From Nephromyces sp. MM_2019 (lineage: Eukaryota > Apicomplexa > Aconoidasida > Nephromycida), in assembly GCA_015657535.1 (NCBI GenBank), contig JADHZB010001525.1:1-11794 (forward strand): a DNA stretch of 11,794 nt, written 5' to 3'. The notes beneath the pieces are model-generated. The model saw nothing but the letters and a program-made list of their open reading frames with translations. It searched no databases and had not been told where the DNA came from. The translations under genes and the position numbers were made by a program. Positions 1-7,436 of the stretch are shown here, piece after piece; within the stretch, counting starts at the first letter, position 1, and each line of letters starts with the position of its first letter.

Positions 1-15
1 GGGGGGGGTGGGGGG
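1..15. repeat. G-run at window edge
   Basis: Fourteen G in fifteen bases, interrupted by one T. It may be a real homopolymer, a G-quadruplex-prone run or a contig-edge artefact; nothing here decides between these. Confidence 0.6.
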
Positions 16-132
16 AATAAATTTTTCCCGGATGGAGATGAGGAGGAAGAAGGAGAAGGTAGATTTTCTTCAGTGGAGGAGGGAGAGGAGAAATATGAAG
101 CAGAAGGCGCTCTCTTCTTTTGTATTGAATAA
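16..132 (+). other. GA-rich segment, possible coding remnant
   Basis: A purine-rich stretch just inside the window edge. The frame starting at position 1 stays open to a TAA at 130-132 and reads as an acidic peptide rich in Glu and Gly; the frame starting at position 2 is also open, to a TGA at 176-178, and reads as a Lys/Arg-rich peptide. Both are what a GA-rich tract gives by chance. It could be the end of an exon of a plus-strand gene, with possible donors at 59, 73, 122 and 173, but no family is recognisable and I would not call a gene on this alone. Confidence 0.2.
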
Positions 133-198
133 GAGAGGAAAAGCGTACACAGAAGAAGCGAATAAGCCGCCTGTGTGAAGGAGCCTTCAGCCACAGCG

Positions 199-560
199 CA
201 GTGTGTGTGTGTGTGTGTGCGTACGTTTTGGGGAAAGTTACAGAAGAAGAAGCGGGGAGTTATGGGAAGATTCGGAGTAGTGATGGCGATGGCCGAAGTT
301 GTGTGGTGCAATAGGCATGGGGGCGATTGTGTGTGTGCGGGGCCTGCGTGTGTGTGTAGGTGCGAAGTATCTGTGTGTGTCGGAGGTTGGCGCGTACGCT
401 GCAGATTTGCGTGTGTATGTACGAAGCCTTTGTGTATGTGTAAGCTGCTTTGTGTGTGCAAGGATTGTGTGTGTGTATATGTGTGTACGCGTGCAAGGAT
501 TGTGTGTGTGTGTGCAAGACTTTTGTGTGTAAAGTTTGCATGTGTGTGCGTGGATGCTGG
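199..560 (+). repeat. TG-rich low-complexity region
   Basis: Runs of TG with interspersed CG, GTA and GCAAG units, including several near-copies of a unit ending in gcaaggattgtgtgtgtg around 450-520. The composition matches the sense strand of the proven introns elsewhere in the window, so it is probably intron of a plus-strand gene. Open frames through it read only Cys-Val repeats and should not be taken as proteins. A short non-repetitive island at 244-300 follows an acag acceptor-like sequence and may be a small exon. Confidence 0.7.
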
Positions 561-581
561 CTTGTGTTTACGCTTTTGCAG

Positions 582-680
582 GTGATTATGCTAAACAGTA
601 GAACGATGATAAGGATACACCACGCTGGCAAGATTCTCTTTTTTGTGCAAAGGAAAAAATTACACTCAAAGCTCTCCTCA
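582..680 (+). CDS. candidate internal exon, unrecognised plus-strand gene
   Basis: 33 whole codons in non-repetitive sequence between TG-rich flanks. The acceptor cgcttttgcag is good and the donor gtagaa is fair. If not spliced, the same frame stops at 687-689. Confidence 0.35.
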
Positions 681-1049
681 GTAGAATAATGTGGTACGTA
701 GAGGCATCTATCTGTGTGTGCGGGAGTTGATAGAGTGTGTGCGTGTTTTCGTGATAGTGAATCCAACTGTGCGTGTGCTGTGAACTGCATCGGAGTGCGT
801 GTGCTAGCTTATCGCTTCTACTGTGTATGTGCCCCACTCGTTTCTTCAATGTGTGTATGCGTTACATTATTGTTTTCAGTTTGTGCATACTACTCACTAT
901 TTCATTGTGCATGTTTGTGAGTAAACACCGTCATTACAGGCAGCGTGTGCGGAGAATCTTCTTTTCAACAGCTTGAAGACAACCATGTGATGTCATTCCA
1001 ATCGGATCCCAAATATAGCACTAAAGTTGTACTGCCCTCAGTTATCTAA
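582..1049 (+). CDS. tentative 3' end of an unrecognised spliced gene
   Basis: Three candidate exons share a consistent phase: 582-680 (after cttttgcag; donor gtagaa), 880-916 (after gttttcag; donor gtgagt) and 940-1049 (after attacag; ends in TAA at 1047-1049). Exon one is phase 0 in and out, exon two is 12 codons plus one base, and exon three supplies the missing two bases. The joined peptide is about 81 residues and starts VIMLNSRTMIRIHHAGKILF. It has a hydrophobic patch and a basic stretch in exon one, and two Cys near the exon 2/3 junction (the split codon and the VCG of exon 3). It does not match a family I know. The 5' end is not identified; an island at 244-300 could be an upstream exon (phase 0 with a donor at 298 or 301). 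Alternatively, exon one simply ends at TAA 687-689 and the rest is chance. Intergenic or intronic noise remains possible. Confidence 0.3.
880..916 (+). CDS. candidate short exon, unrecognised plus-strand gene
   Basis: 37 bases, with acceptor ttgttttcag and the strong donor gtgagt. It reads FVHTTHYFIVHV plus one base, which completes a Cys codon with the next exon. Support is the splice sites and phase only. Confidence 0.3.
940..1049 (+). CDS. candidate terminal exon, unrecognised plus-strand gene
   Basis: Follows acceptor gtcattacag. After two leading bases the frame from 942 is open for 35 codons to TAA. It has a mixed, protein-like composition (for example SVCGESSFQQLED) unlike the surrounding repeats. 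Confidence 0.38.
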
Positions 1050-1655
1050 TGAATTTGCCTCACACTTATTCAACAGGTTATTGAAGCTAATCTGACGCAC
1101 ACACAAGTACGCACATATACGCAAAAATACACTGTAAACGGCTTTAGCTTCCTCATCAGGCTTCCATTGAGCTTCCAAGAACTAACTTCTCAGCTTTTCC
1201 TTCACTCATCTACACTTTGAGAAGCCGCCAGCTTCCTCCTCTTAATAGTCTTCATGCTACTCTTCTTCTTCATCTTCCTCTCCCTCCTTCCCCTCCTTCA
1301 TCGCCTTTTACATCCTCTTATTCTCTCCCTCCCCTTCCTTTTCTTCTTCCACTTCTTTGATTTTACTGAGGTAACGGCTCCCTCTTCTTCTCTCACTAGT
1401 AGCTCCCTCCCCCTCTCCACCCCCCGCCTCTCGCATTCTCTCTTCTTTCGACATTCACCTATTAAGCGGATCCCCTCCGAAAGATGGAAATAAATGCCAA
1501 TTTAAAGATTTTAAAGATGAAGAGGCAAAGCCTTAATTAAACTCAGCGGCTACACACATACCAACTTTTTCCAGGAATACTTTGCCGAGCAAAAAGCTCA
1601 GAAAAAAAACTCCAGAAAGTTTGAAGTTCTTCAAAAACATGTAGGCATCATCACA
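1050..1655. other. intergenic region with pyrimidine-rich tract
   Basis: This lies between a tentative plus-strand stop and a probable minus-strand stop, so it would be a convergent 3' region. It holds a short CA-rich patch at about 1097-1130 and a C/T-rich tract at about 1230-1450. Open frames in the tract (Leu/Phe/Ser-rich on plus, Lys/Glu-rich on minus) are compositional. The minus strand has an acceptor-like ttacctcag next to 1369, followed by about 20 Lys/Glu-rich codons, but I do not see a gene. No RNA gene is seen. Confidence 0.5.
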
Positions 1656-1789
1656 TCAGTATGATTCCTCTAATGCTTTTCCTTTGTGGTGTAAGTACGC
1701 TTCAAATAAAACGTCAAAAAACAGTTTTATTCCCTTTATTACGCTGTATTCGCTAAGGATATTCACTACATCTTCAAGTTGAAGGCTAA
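1656..1789 (-). CDS. exon 2 of the small unknown gene
   Basis: 134 bases encoding residues 20-63 and the stop. The acceptor gcttatttag is good. It is the only non-repetitive, clearly protein-like minus-strand stretch between 1050 and 2206. Confidence 0.55.
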
Positions 1790-2264
1790 CTAAATAAGCG
1801 ATGCACACACGCAAGGAATCGATAAGATAATGCATTAGTGTAGATTCACACATAAGTAATAAGGTAACGGGTGAGTATACGCATATACACGCTATCGATA
1901 AGGTAAAGGATTAGTTTGCGCACACAATTGATAAGGTAAGGGATCAGTTCACACACACTCAATAAGGTGGTGACAGACTACTACACACAGACACACACAT
2001 ATCCTCAATTAAGAAGGTATCACATTACTTCACACACACAGAATCGATACGGTAGCAGACTACTTCACACACAGAGTCAATAAGGTAAAAGACTACCTCA
2101 CACACGCTTACCAACCAGATCACTTCACACACACATTTTCTTACTGTAAAATTTCGGTAAGCTGCACATAACTTCATGGACGCATACACCACCGATTCTT
2201 ACATACAAATTTGCTTATAGCCTTCTGCCAAGCAATCATCTTCAAAGGAAGGCCTTGTAAGCAT
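1656..2264 (-). CDS. small two-exon gene, 63 aa, function unknown
   Basis: Exon 1 is 2264-2207 and exon 2 is 1789-1656. The ATG at 2264-2262 is preceded directly by an in-frame TAA, which fixes the start. The 19 codons read MLTRPSFEDDCLAEGYKQI plus one T; the donor is gtatgtaag. The acceptor tatttag supplies TT, making Phe, then 43 residues to a TGA at 1656-1658. The second exon looks like helical, protein-like sequence (LEDVVNILSEYSVIKGI, then KLFFDVLFEAYLHHKG), and is not repeat-derived. The phase fits exactly. I recognise no family, and the protein has no obvious signal peptide. It lies 371 bases downstream of the ZRANB2-like stop on the same strand, with its own apparent start. It could instead be part of a longer gene, or a downstream alternative exon pair of that gene. 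The 417-base intron is filled by a degenerate tandem repeat. Confidence 0.5.
1816..2135. repeat. degenerate tandem repeat, about 30-42 bp unit
   Basis: About nine diverged copies of a unit built as (a)tc(g)ataaggtaa, then a gact/gatca-like segment, then acttcacacacac. Copies start near 1816, 1857, 1892, 1927, 1959, 2000, 2041, 2076 and 2107. Spacing varies between about 28 and 42 bases because the CA run differs in length. It occupies most of the intron of the small minus-strand gene. Confidence 0.75.
2207..2264 (-). CDS. exon 1 of the small unknown gene
   Basis: 58 bases encoding residues 1-19 and the first base of codon 20. The start is set by a TAA immediately upstream; the donor gtatgtaag is strong. 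Confidence 0.45.
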
Positions 2265-2635
2265 TTATCTATGCTTGATAGCCATAGCACGCACACTCTA
2301 GCAAACTATTATATCAAGAAAATTTTACACACACGGGTGTATGTACACCCCTTGAAGACAAGCGAAGCAGCAGCACACTTCAAGTAACTTTCACTCCTCA
2401 TGCGTTGCCGGAAAATTTAGCACACACAGTAAGACTCTCCAACATACACACACGCAAAGTGTATAGAGAAATGCACACAAAAAAAAAGTGCATCGCGGAA
2501 AGGACACACAATTGTAGAGTGAAACGCATACACGTAAATACACACACAGAAAAGTGCAGGGGAATTGAAACACAGATATTCATACAGAAGTGCATACACA
2601 AGAATGCCCACACAGATATGCACACACACACACAC
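2265..2635. other. spacer between two minus-strand genes, CA-rich
   Basis: It lies between the ATG of the small gene and the stop of the ZRANB2-like gene. CA repeats on the plus strand (TG on the transcribed strand) begin right after the ZRANB2-like stop and continue to about 2420. An interrupted palindrome sits at 2335-2350. Open frames on both strands here are repeat translations. No extra gene is seen. Confidence 0.6.
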
Positions 2636-2928
2636 TTAGTGCACCCTCCGCCGATGTTTACTATGAGAGCTATAGCCTCTCGGTGATAGTGAGCTTCTCG
2701 ACCTTTCTCGATCTCTGCTTGAACGAGGGTAGGAGGAGGGAGGCTTTGAGTTTGAAGACGATCTTCTTGAAGGTGAACGACTTCTACTGCGACTGGAGTA
2801 TCTCCTTATTTGATGATGATGATGATCTCCTCTTCTATCATCCACCCCCGAAGACTGTGAAGATCTCTCCGAAGAAGGCGATCTTGAAGCTGATGAAGTG
2901 TGTGAAGAGCCTGAAGAGCTCTCAGGAG
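2636..2928 (-). CDS. ZRANB2: ZRANB2-like exon 10, RS domain and stop
   Basis: 293 bases encoding the Ser/Arg-rich tail (for example RRYSSRSRSRSPSRRSSS) with a HHHH run, ending in TAA at 2638-2636. Acceptor gtatgcag. The TG repeat starts within a few bases of the stop. Confidence 0.95.
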
Positions 2929-5900
2929 CTGCATACACAGGTTGAGGGCAGCTTTTTGGGAAGTTTTGGCGGGCTTTCAGAGCAGAGAGAGGGGGAAATT
3001 ATGGCACAAATACACAGAAGCAGATTGAGAGATACACACACCAAAGTGTATTGAGTTTGGAGCGGGAAAATGAGTGTGGTATACTCACAAATTTTGAGCT
3101 TAAACATCAGAAAATTGTCCACACACCACTTGCCAAAGGTCAGGTTCGACATCAAAAAAAAAAAAGACACACGCACCAAAATGTCGCAAAAGCAACAGAG
3201 AGTAGATTGCACACACTTGGAAGAAATAAAGAAAAACGTCAAATTTGGGGAAAAAAGGAGAAAAAATAGTTAGTCATCGCGGTGTATGTACACTTACCTG
3301 CAGGAGGTGCAGGAGGAAACGCCAGCTTAACTGTATAATCTAGATTGTCTGGTGGATATGCTGAAGTTTCAAAGAGCAAAAAAATTCAAATTCTTCTATT
3401 ACAAGATACAAAAAAAAAACAAGAGTAAGATAAAAAAATGCACACACACATTAGTTTTGCCCACACACACTAGGCTCAAATTTTCAATATGCATTCTAAA
3501 GTACGTATAATAATGCCCAACACACACCATGATTTGAAAAGCGCACAAACACACACACGCGTATACACACACACACACACACACAATAAATAACTTACCA
3601 GTAGAATCAAATCTCTGGCGAGAATCATCACCAGCAGAAGAGCTTCTCATTGAGACTGCTGATGCAGGGCGCCGCTTTGATTTTTTTCGGCCAAACTCAT
3701 CATATACCTCTTCAGACACACACACACATATCTTCGAAAAGGTATGAGAAGCATAAAGTAAGCCACAAACAAAACATTAACGTACATTTGCTGCACATTT
3801 GCACACAACAAAAATGAAATACAAAACGCCATTCCATCAGTGTATATACACTCCTAATATACAACACATCCACAGATCTACAAAGCTTCCAAATTCGCTC
3901 CAAAAGAGAAATTCATCAACGTATAAACACACGCACATATGCACACCACACAGATGGACACACACACACGCACACACACATGCTCCGTATATAGAGGTTT
4001 CAGCTCTAGGGGTCCTCACCATTATCAGAATCATGTTTGTTTCGATCCGCTCTGCAGCGCAAGTAATAAACATGGTTGCCGTAATTAACGCGCACAAACA
4101 GATACACACAGATGGACACACAAATACATACAACACAAAGGGAAAGATGCACACACACACCAACGCACACAATTACACACACACTATCTCACTACTAAAA
4201 TAATAGCTTTTATGCCAAAAGAAGAGAATTTCAGACAAAAAATTCTGAAGATACTTTGCAAAACTCAAAGAAGAATCATCAAAATTCCATGCACACAGAC
4301 AATCACTCATTCACCACTAAAAGCACCCAAATGCACACACAGAGATAAAGAAGCATCGCACACACTAACGGATCTTGAAGATCATAGTGGCCTCCTCCAC
4401 GACCAGTTCTGGGTTCCTACACATAAACATTTATACAAGCATACAGTAGAGAGTGTGTGTGTGCATATTCTTCGGGGCGTGTATGGATGTCTGTGTGAGT
4501 TGGTGAGTGTGTGTGCATATGTGTGTGTATGGGTGCGTGTGTACGCTGGGGGCGCTTTTTCATGCGTGTATAGGTATGTGTGCGTGTGTGCACAAGCGTG
4601 TGTGTGGGTGTAAAACTAAAACCCGTAAGTGTATGTACGCTGATTTTTTTGTTTAGTGTGTGTTATGTAAAGACTTTCATATGTTTATACTTAAACCTGC
4701 AAAAGAGATATTCCACTACAAATCAGTGTGAAAGCAAAAATGAAAAGAAAAAAAACATCTTCTCACATGAGGAGGGAGAGAATCACACATAAAAAAGCTA
4801 TACAAAGAAGAAGCAGAAAAACAATATAAAAGAAAAGATAAAGAAGCAGAAAAAGAAGCAGTAGCACACGAAGAAGATGAGGAAGAATATGCTGAAGAAG
4901 AGAGAGTACGGACACCAGAAAAAACATAAAATCCATGGTTTTTCGGCTTTAATTCCTTTCAAACTGCCAACACACATGCTAAGCAAATAATCACACACAG
5001 ACACCATTGTCAAAGCAGTGTACGCAGAGTCCGCATACTCAATAAAAATACAGCCTCTGTAATCAAAAACTCACACACAAACATGAAAGTGAGTTCACAG
5101 CCTCTCTAAAGAGTCACACACAAAGAGGCAGTGTGAAGCGTCATAAGGAAGAATATCAGCAGGAACCTTTAGCAGTTCATACACACACACACACACACAT
5201 ACGCTGGTGTCTTTATGTACGCATAAGCACACACAAGCATGATACACACTGCACACACACACAGATGATACACATTGCACACACATACACGGATGATCCA
5301 GGACTAACCACTTTGTTTACAGGTTTAGATGCATTGCAGATGTTACATTTATCACGCCTCGCCCAGTTAACGTTACCACATCTGCATTATATGAGAAATA
5401 ACAACAGATTGTAGCTCATCGGATGCACACACCTTTAATCAACACACACATACCTTTAATCAATATCATCACACACACTCACGGACATTCACATACAGTA
5501 ACACACGCCAACACACATATCAACAAACATACCAACACACACAGCTCCAAACACCACCATCACACACACCTGCAAGTAACAGCATCACACACGAAATAAA
5601 CATCACCACACACACACGGCTGCCAAGTTTAAAAGCATACTGCGTGCAGGGCCAATCTCCATGTTTAAAGAGGCCAGGAGGTCCACCAAAGTGAGCTACA
5701 TCCAACAAAGGATCTCCAGCTAACAAAGACGAAGAATGATGAAGCAGAGATTCATACAGAAAACGTCAAACCAAGGGAATTTAAAGAGAAAAAAAAACTT
5801 TTCAACAAAACAGCTAGAAAACAGGATAAACAAGACGTTAAACACACACCCACGTAGATACTCATCCAAGGAGGAATAAAAACATATACAAAAACATATG

Positions 5901-7011
5901 TAGTCATCCAAGAGTTAACCCCACACTCACACACAAACATATATACTTATCCAAAGAGTGAACACACAAACGCATCCACACTCAGAACCATCTGAACATG
6001 CCACAATCACCCCGAAAGCAAACAAAGATATTTTTTTCACTAAAAGGCTAGCAGAACAGCCTAGCAAAAGGAAAAACTCTGCATCCTCAAACTAATAACT
6101 GCAAATCCTCCTACTCTTTGGCTTTGGAGTGCCACAACGATGACATTTCGTTCTCTTTGAAAAATTGACGTTTCCGCAGCTGCAAAGGAGAAGCAGGAAA
6201 ATTGCACAATTTTACCAAAAAACATCCAAAAATGATGGAAAAAAAATATAAAAAACTCGCAAAAACCTCCTAAAACACCCGCAAACAACCAAAACCAACC
6301 ATAAAACCACAAAAGCATCCGAAAGACTCAAAAAAGCACTAAAATACCTCCAAAAACAGCCCCACAAACCCATCCAAGAACACTCAAAAACACACGAAAT
6401 ACAAGCAAAAAACACACAATTGCCTAATCTGGCAAATACATCAAAAAGCTGCTTTTTACGTGTTTTCCGACAAATATTTCCTTCAATTTGAGGACTTTTT
6501 TTGGCATCAGAGTTGACTCTTACCTCGGGTCACTGCATTCCCAATCTCCTTCTTTTATCTGTCGAAGTCCTAAGGGAAGCAAATTATACTAATATTCAAT
6601 GGAAATTTGAGGTTTTAAAAAGAAAAGACAAGCTGTAAGCCTACAGCAAATACAATGAAGAAGATGAAAATTTGCTGAAACGCACACACACACACACCGA
6701 GTTTTTCAAAGGCAAAAAAACACCGAGCTCTGCACACACACTGAGCTCTTCAAATGTACATACACCGTGCTCTTCACATACATCAAACTCTTCACACACG
6801 CAATATACCCTCCATACACTTACTAAACACTCCAAAAATACCACCCTCTTCACAAACACGACGTAGCTCTATTTTCTGCATAGAGATGGCTCATTCAGAC
6901 TCTTTCTCATCAACAAGATAAACCAACACACAAGGAAGTCATCACCACCTAACACACACCTTTTGACGTATTCCCAACGCTAGGCCTGATTCCAGCTCCT
7001 GCACCCAGCAT
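2636..7011 (-). CDS. ZRANB2: ZRANB2-like RanBP2 zinc-finger SR protein, 282 aa
   Basis: Ten exons: 7011-6960, 6569-6524, 6179-6115, 5719-5641, 5381-5321, 4416-4370, 4051-4020, 3709-3599, 3360-3298, 2928-2636 (849 bases, every phase matching). Zinc finger 1 is W27-E-C29-x4-C34-GNVNF-x5-C45-x2-C48; zinc finger 2 is W77-P-C79-x2-C82-GNVNW-x5-C93-x2-C96. Next come EPRTGRGGG (102-110) and DSDNEVYDEFGRKKSKR (124-140), then a Ser-rich linker and a Pro-rich YPPDNLDYTVKLAFPP segment. The RS/SR-rich tail (about 187-282, with HHHH) ends HRRRVH. Order and spacing match human ZRANB2 (GYGGGF, then EYDEFGRKKKK). In that family the fingers bind single-stranded GGU-containing RNA and the RS tail contacts spliceosomal proteins in the nucleus. 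The stacking residues are F39 and W87. Finger 2 keeps both arginines (R89, R90); finger 1 has K41-R42. The start is the only ATG whose exon splices in phase to GDWEC. The human acidic stretch after DEFGR is missing. Confidence 0.93.
3298..3360 (-). CDS. ZRANB2: ZRANB2-like exon 9, Pro-rich segment
   Basis: 63 bases encoding YPPDNLDYTVKLAFPPAPPA. Acceptor gaaacttcag, donor gtaagt; both boundaries are strong and both phases fit. Confidence 0.9.
3599..3709 (-). CDS. ZRANB2: ZRANB2-like exon 8, YDEFGR motif
   Basis: 111 bases encoding VYDEFGRKKSKRRPASAV and a Ser-rich region ending RFDST. Acceptor gtctgaag (non-standard AAG, chosen because it alone keeps the frame), donor gtaagt. Confidence 0.93.
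4020..4051 (-). CDS. ZRANB2: ZRANB2-like exon 7, 32-base microexon
   Basis: Encodes ADRNKHDSDN plus the flanking split codons. Acceptor gcgctgcag, donor gtgagg. It is confirmed by joining in frame to VYDEFGRKK. Confidence 0.9.
4370..4416 (-). CDS. ZRANB2: ZRANB2-like exon 6, RTGRGGG segment
   Basis: 47 bases encoding EPRTGRGGGHYDLQD plus CC, aligning with ERTGYGGGF of the family. Acceptor tatgtgtag, donor gttagt. Confidence 0.9.
4449..4615. repeat. TG-rich tract inside a minus-strand intron
   Basis: The plus strand is TG-rich, so the transcript reads CA, opposite to every other intronic tract in this gene. It ends 33 bases from the exon 6 acceptor. Confidence 0.85.
4738..4920. repeat. A/G-rich tract in ZRANB2-like intron 5
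   Basis: The plus strand is purine-rich (GAAGAAG, AAAGAAG units). One plus-strand frame is open from 4771 to about 4928 and reads Lys/Glu-rich, which is compositional. The transcribed strand is pyrimidine-rich. Confidence 0.6.
5321..5381 (-). CDS. ZRANB2: ZRANB2-like exon 5, second half of zinc finger 2
   Basis: 61 bases encoding CGNVNWARRDKC, then NICNASKP. Acceptor tataatgcag, donor gtaaac. Both fingers are cut at the same place, before the second Cys. Confidence 0.96.
5641..5719 (-). CDS. ZRANB2: ZRANB2-like exon 4, inter-finger linker and start of finger 2
   Basis: 79 bases encoding the linker GDPLLDVAHFGGPPG, then LFKHGDWPCT. Acceptor tctttgttag, donor gtatgc. The linker is shorter than in the human protein. 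Confidence 0.94.
6115..6179 (-). CDS. ZRANB2: ZRANB2-like exon 3, second half of zinc finger 1
   Basis: 65 bases encoding CGNVNFSKRTKC, then HRCGTPKPK. Acceptor tcctttgcag, donor gtagga. It splits the finger just before its second Cys. Confidence 0.95.
6524..6569 (-). CDS. ZRANB2: ZRANB2-like exon 2, first half of zinc finger 1
   Basis: 46 bases encoding LRQIKEGDWECSDP, which includes W27 and C29. Acceptor cttcccttag, donor gtaaga. Confidence 0.93.
6960..7011 (-). CDS. ZRANB2: ZRANB2-like exon 1, start codon
   Basis: 52 bases encoding MLGAGAGIRPSVGNTSK plus one G. The donor is gtgtgt. The G joins GA of the next exon to make Gly18. Confidence 0.8.
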
Positions 7012-7394
7012 CTTGCAGATATAATATGCTAAGAACTATTACAGGACTGAAGCAGAAGCCTATAGAAAAGTAAAGAATCATAAGCAACAAAAACATATGA
7101 AAAATTGAAAGCAGAAAACATCCATAAAAGTAAAAAAGATGATGATGATGAAAAAAAAAACCGAAGGAGAAGAAGAGGCTTTTTCCAAGAGCATCTAGCG
7201 AAAAAACAAGCATCTAAACACAGAAAAGTTCGAGTCAAGTCAAAAAAAAAAATTCTGATTTATGCGGATTTCTGTTTCAATATCTAACAGGAAAAAATCA
7301 AAGTCTTCTTTTTTTATTTCCTACTTCTTCCTTAATACCTTGTGAATATTCATCGCAGATCCCCGCGTCTTCACAATATGAAGAGCTTGCTTCG
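7012..7394. promoter_or_regulatory. divergent intergenic region, likely shared promoter
   Basis: It separates the ATG of the minus-strand ZRANB2-like gene (7011) from the proposed ATG of plus-strand ERCC1 (7395), a 383-base head-to-head gap. It contains an A-rich block with a GATGATGATG run near 7138-7150 and a pyrimidine-rich stretch at 7302-7342. The latter is followed by an acceptor-like cgcag at 7354-7358, so ERCC1 may have an upstream 5' exon. No TATA-like element stands out. The plus-strand open frame at about 7105-7287 lacks an ATG and is Lys-rich from composition. Confidence 0.5.
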
Positions 7395-7436
7395 ATGTCT
7401 CAGCCACAAGGAAAAAAACACTGCTTTGGAGCGCCA
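7395..7436 (+). CDS. ERCC1: ERCC1 exon 1 (tentative)
   Basis: 42 bases encoding MSQPQGKKHCFGAP, donor gtgtat, phase 0. The same frame is open upstream without an ATG back to a stop at 7215, and a good acceptor lies at 7358, so the true 5' end could be longer. The ATG context is poor (T at -3). Confidence 0.42.

Larger units (their letters stand above)
4417..5320 (-). other. ZRANB2-like intron 5, TG arm then CA arm
   Basis: The longest intron of the gene (904 bases). On the transcribed strand the 5' part is TG-rich (plus-strand CA at about 5180-5297 and 4970-5095). The 3' part next to the acceptor is CA-rich (plus-strand TG at about 4449-4615). A purine-rich stretch on the plus strand at about 4738-4920 lies in between. 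Two phase-consistent candidate cassette exons lie at 5166-5099 and 5056-5005. Confidence 0.85.

Noticed and set aside
175..585. 136-codon plus-strand open frame rich in Cys and Val
   Set aside because: It is the translation of a TG repeat, which contains no stop codons; it has no protein-like segment and crosses likely splice sites.
1254..1493. 79-codon plus-strand Leu/Phe/Ser-rich open frame
   Set aside because: It is a pyrimidine-tract translation with no domain and no credible splice partners.
3837..4172. 111-codon minus-strand open frame
   Set aside because: Only the 32 bases at 4020-4051 are exon, and they are read in a different frame; the rest is TG intron.
4771..4928. Plus-strand Lys/Glu-rich open frame inside intron 5
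   Set aside because: It is antisense to a proven gene, purine-rich, and has no ATG in its own frame.
5740..5860. Plus-strand Lys-rich frame near 5740-5860
   Set aside because: It lies in ZRANB2-like intron 3, is A-rich and has no start or splice support.
7026..7073. ATG-led peptide MLRTITGLKQKPIEK as a first ERCC1 exon
   Set aside because: The only donor before its stop leaves phase 2, which does not fit the phase-0 entry at 7359, and it sits 14 bases from the opposite gene's ATG.
7105..7287. Plus-strand Lys/Arg-rich open frame in the divergent gap
   Set aside because: It has no ATG (it would start at TTG), its composition follows the A-rich sequence, and I found no phase-compatible link to ERCC1 exon 1.
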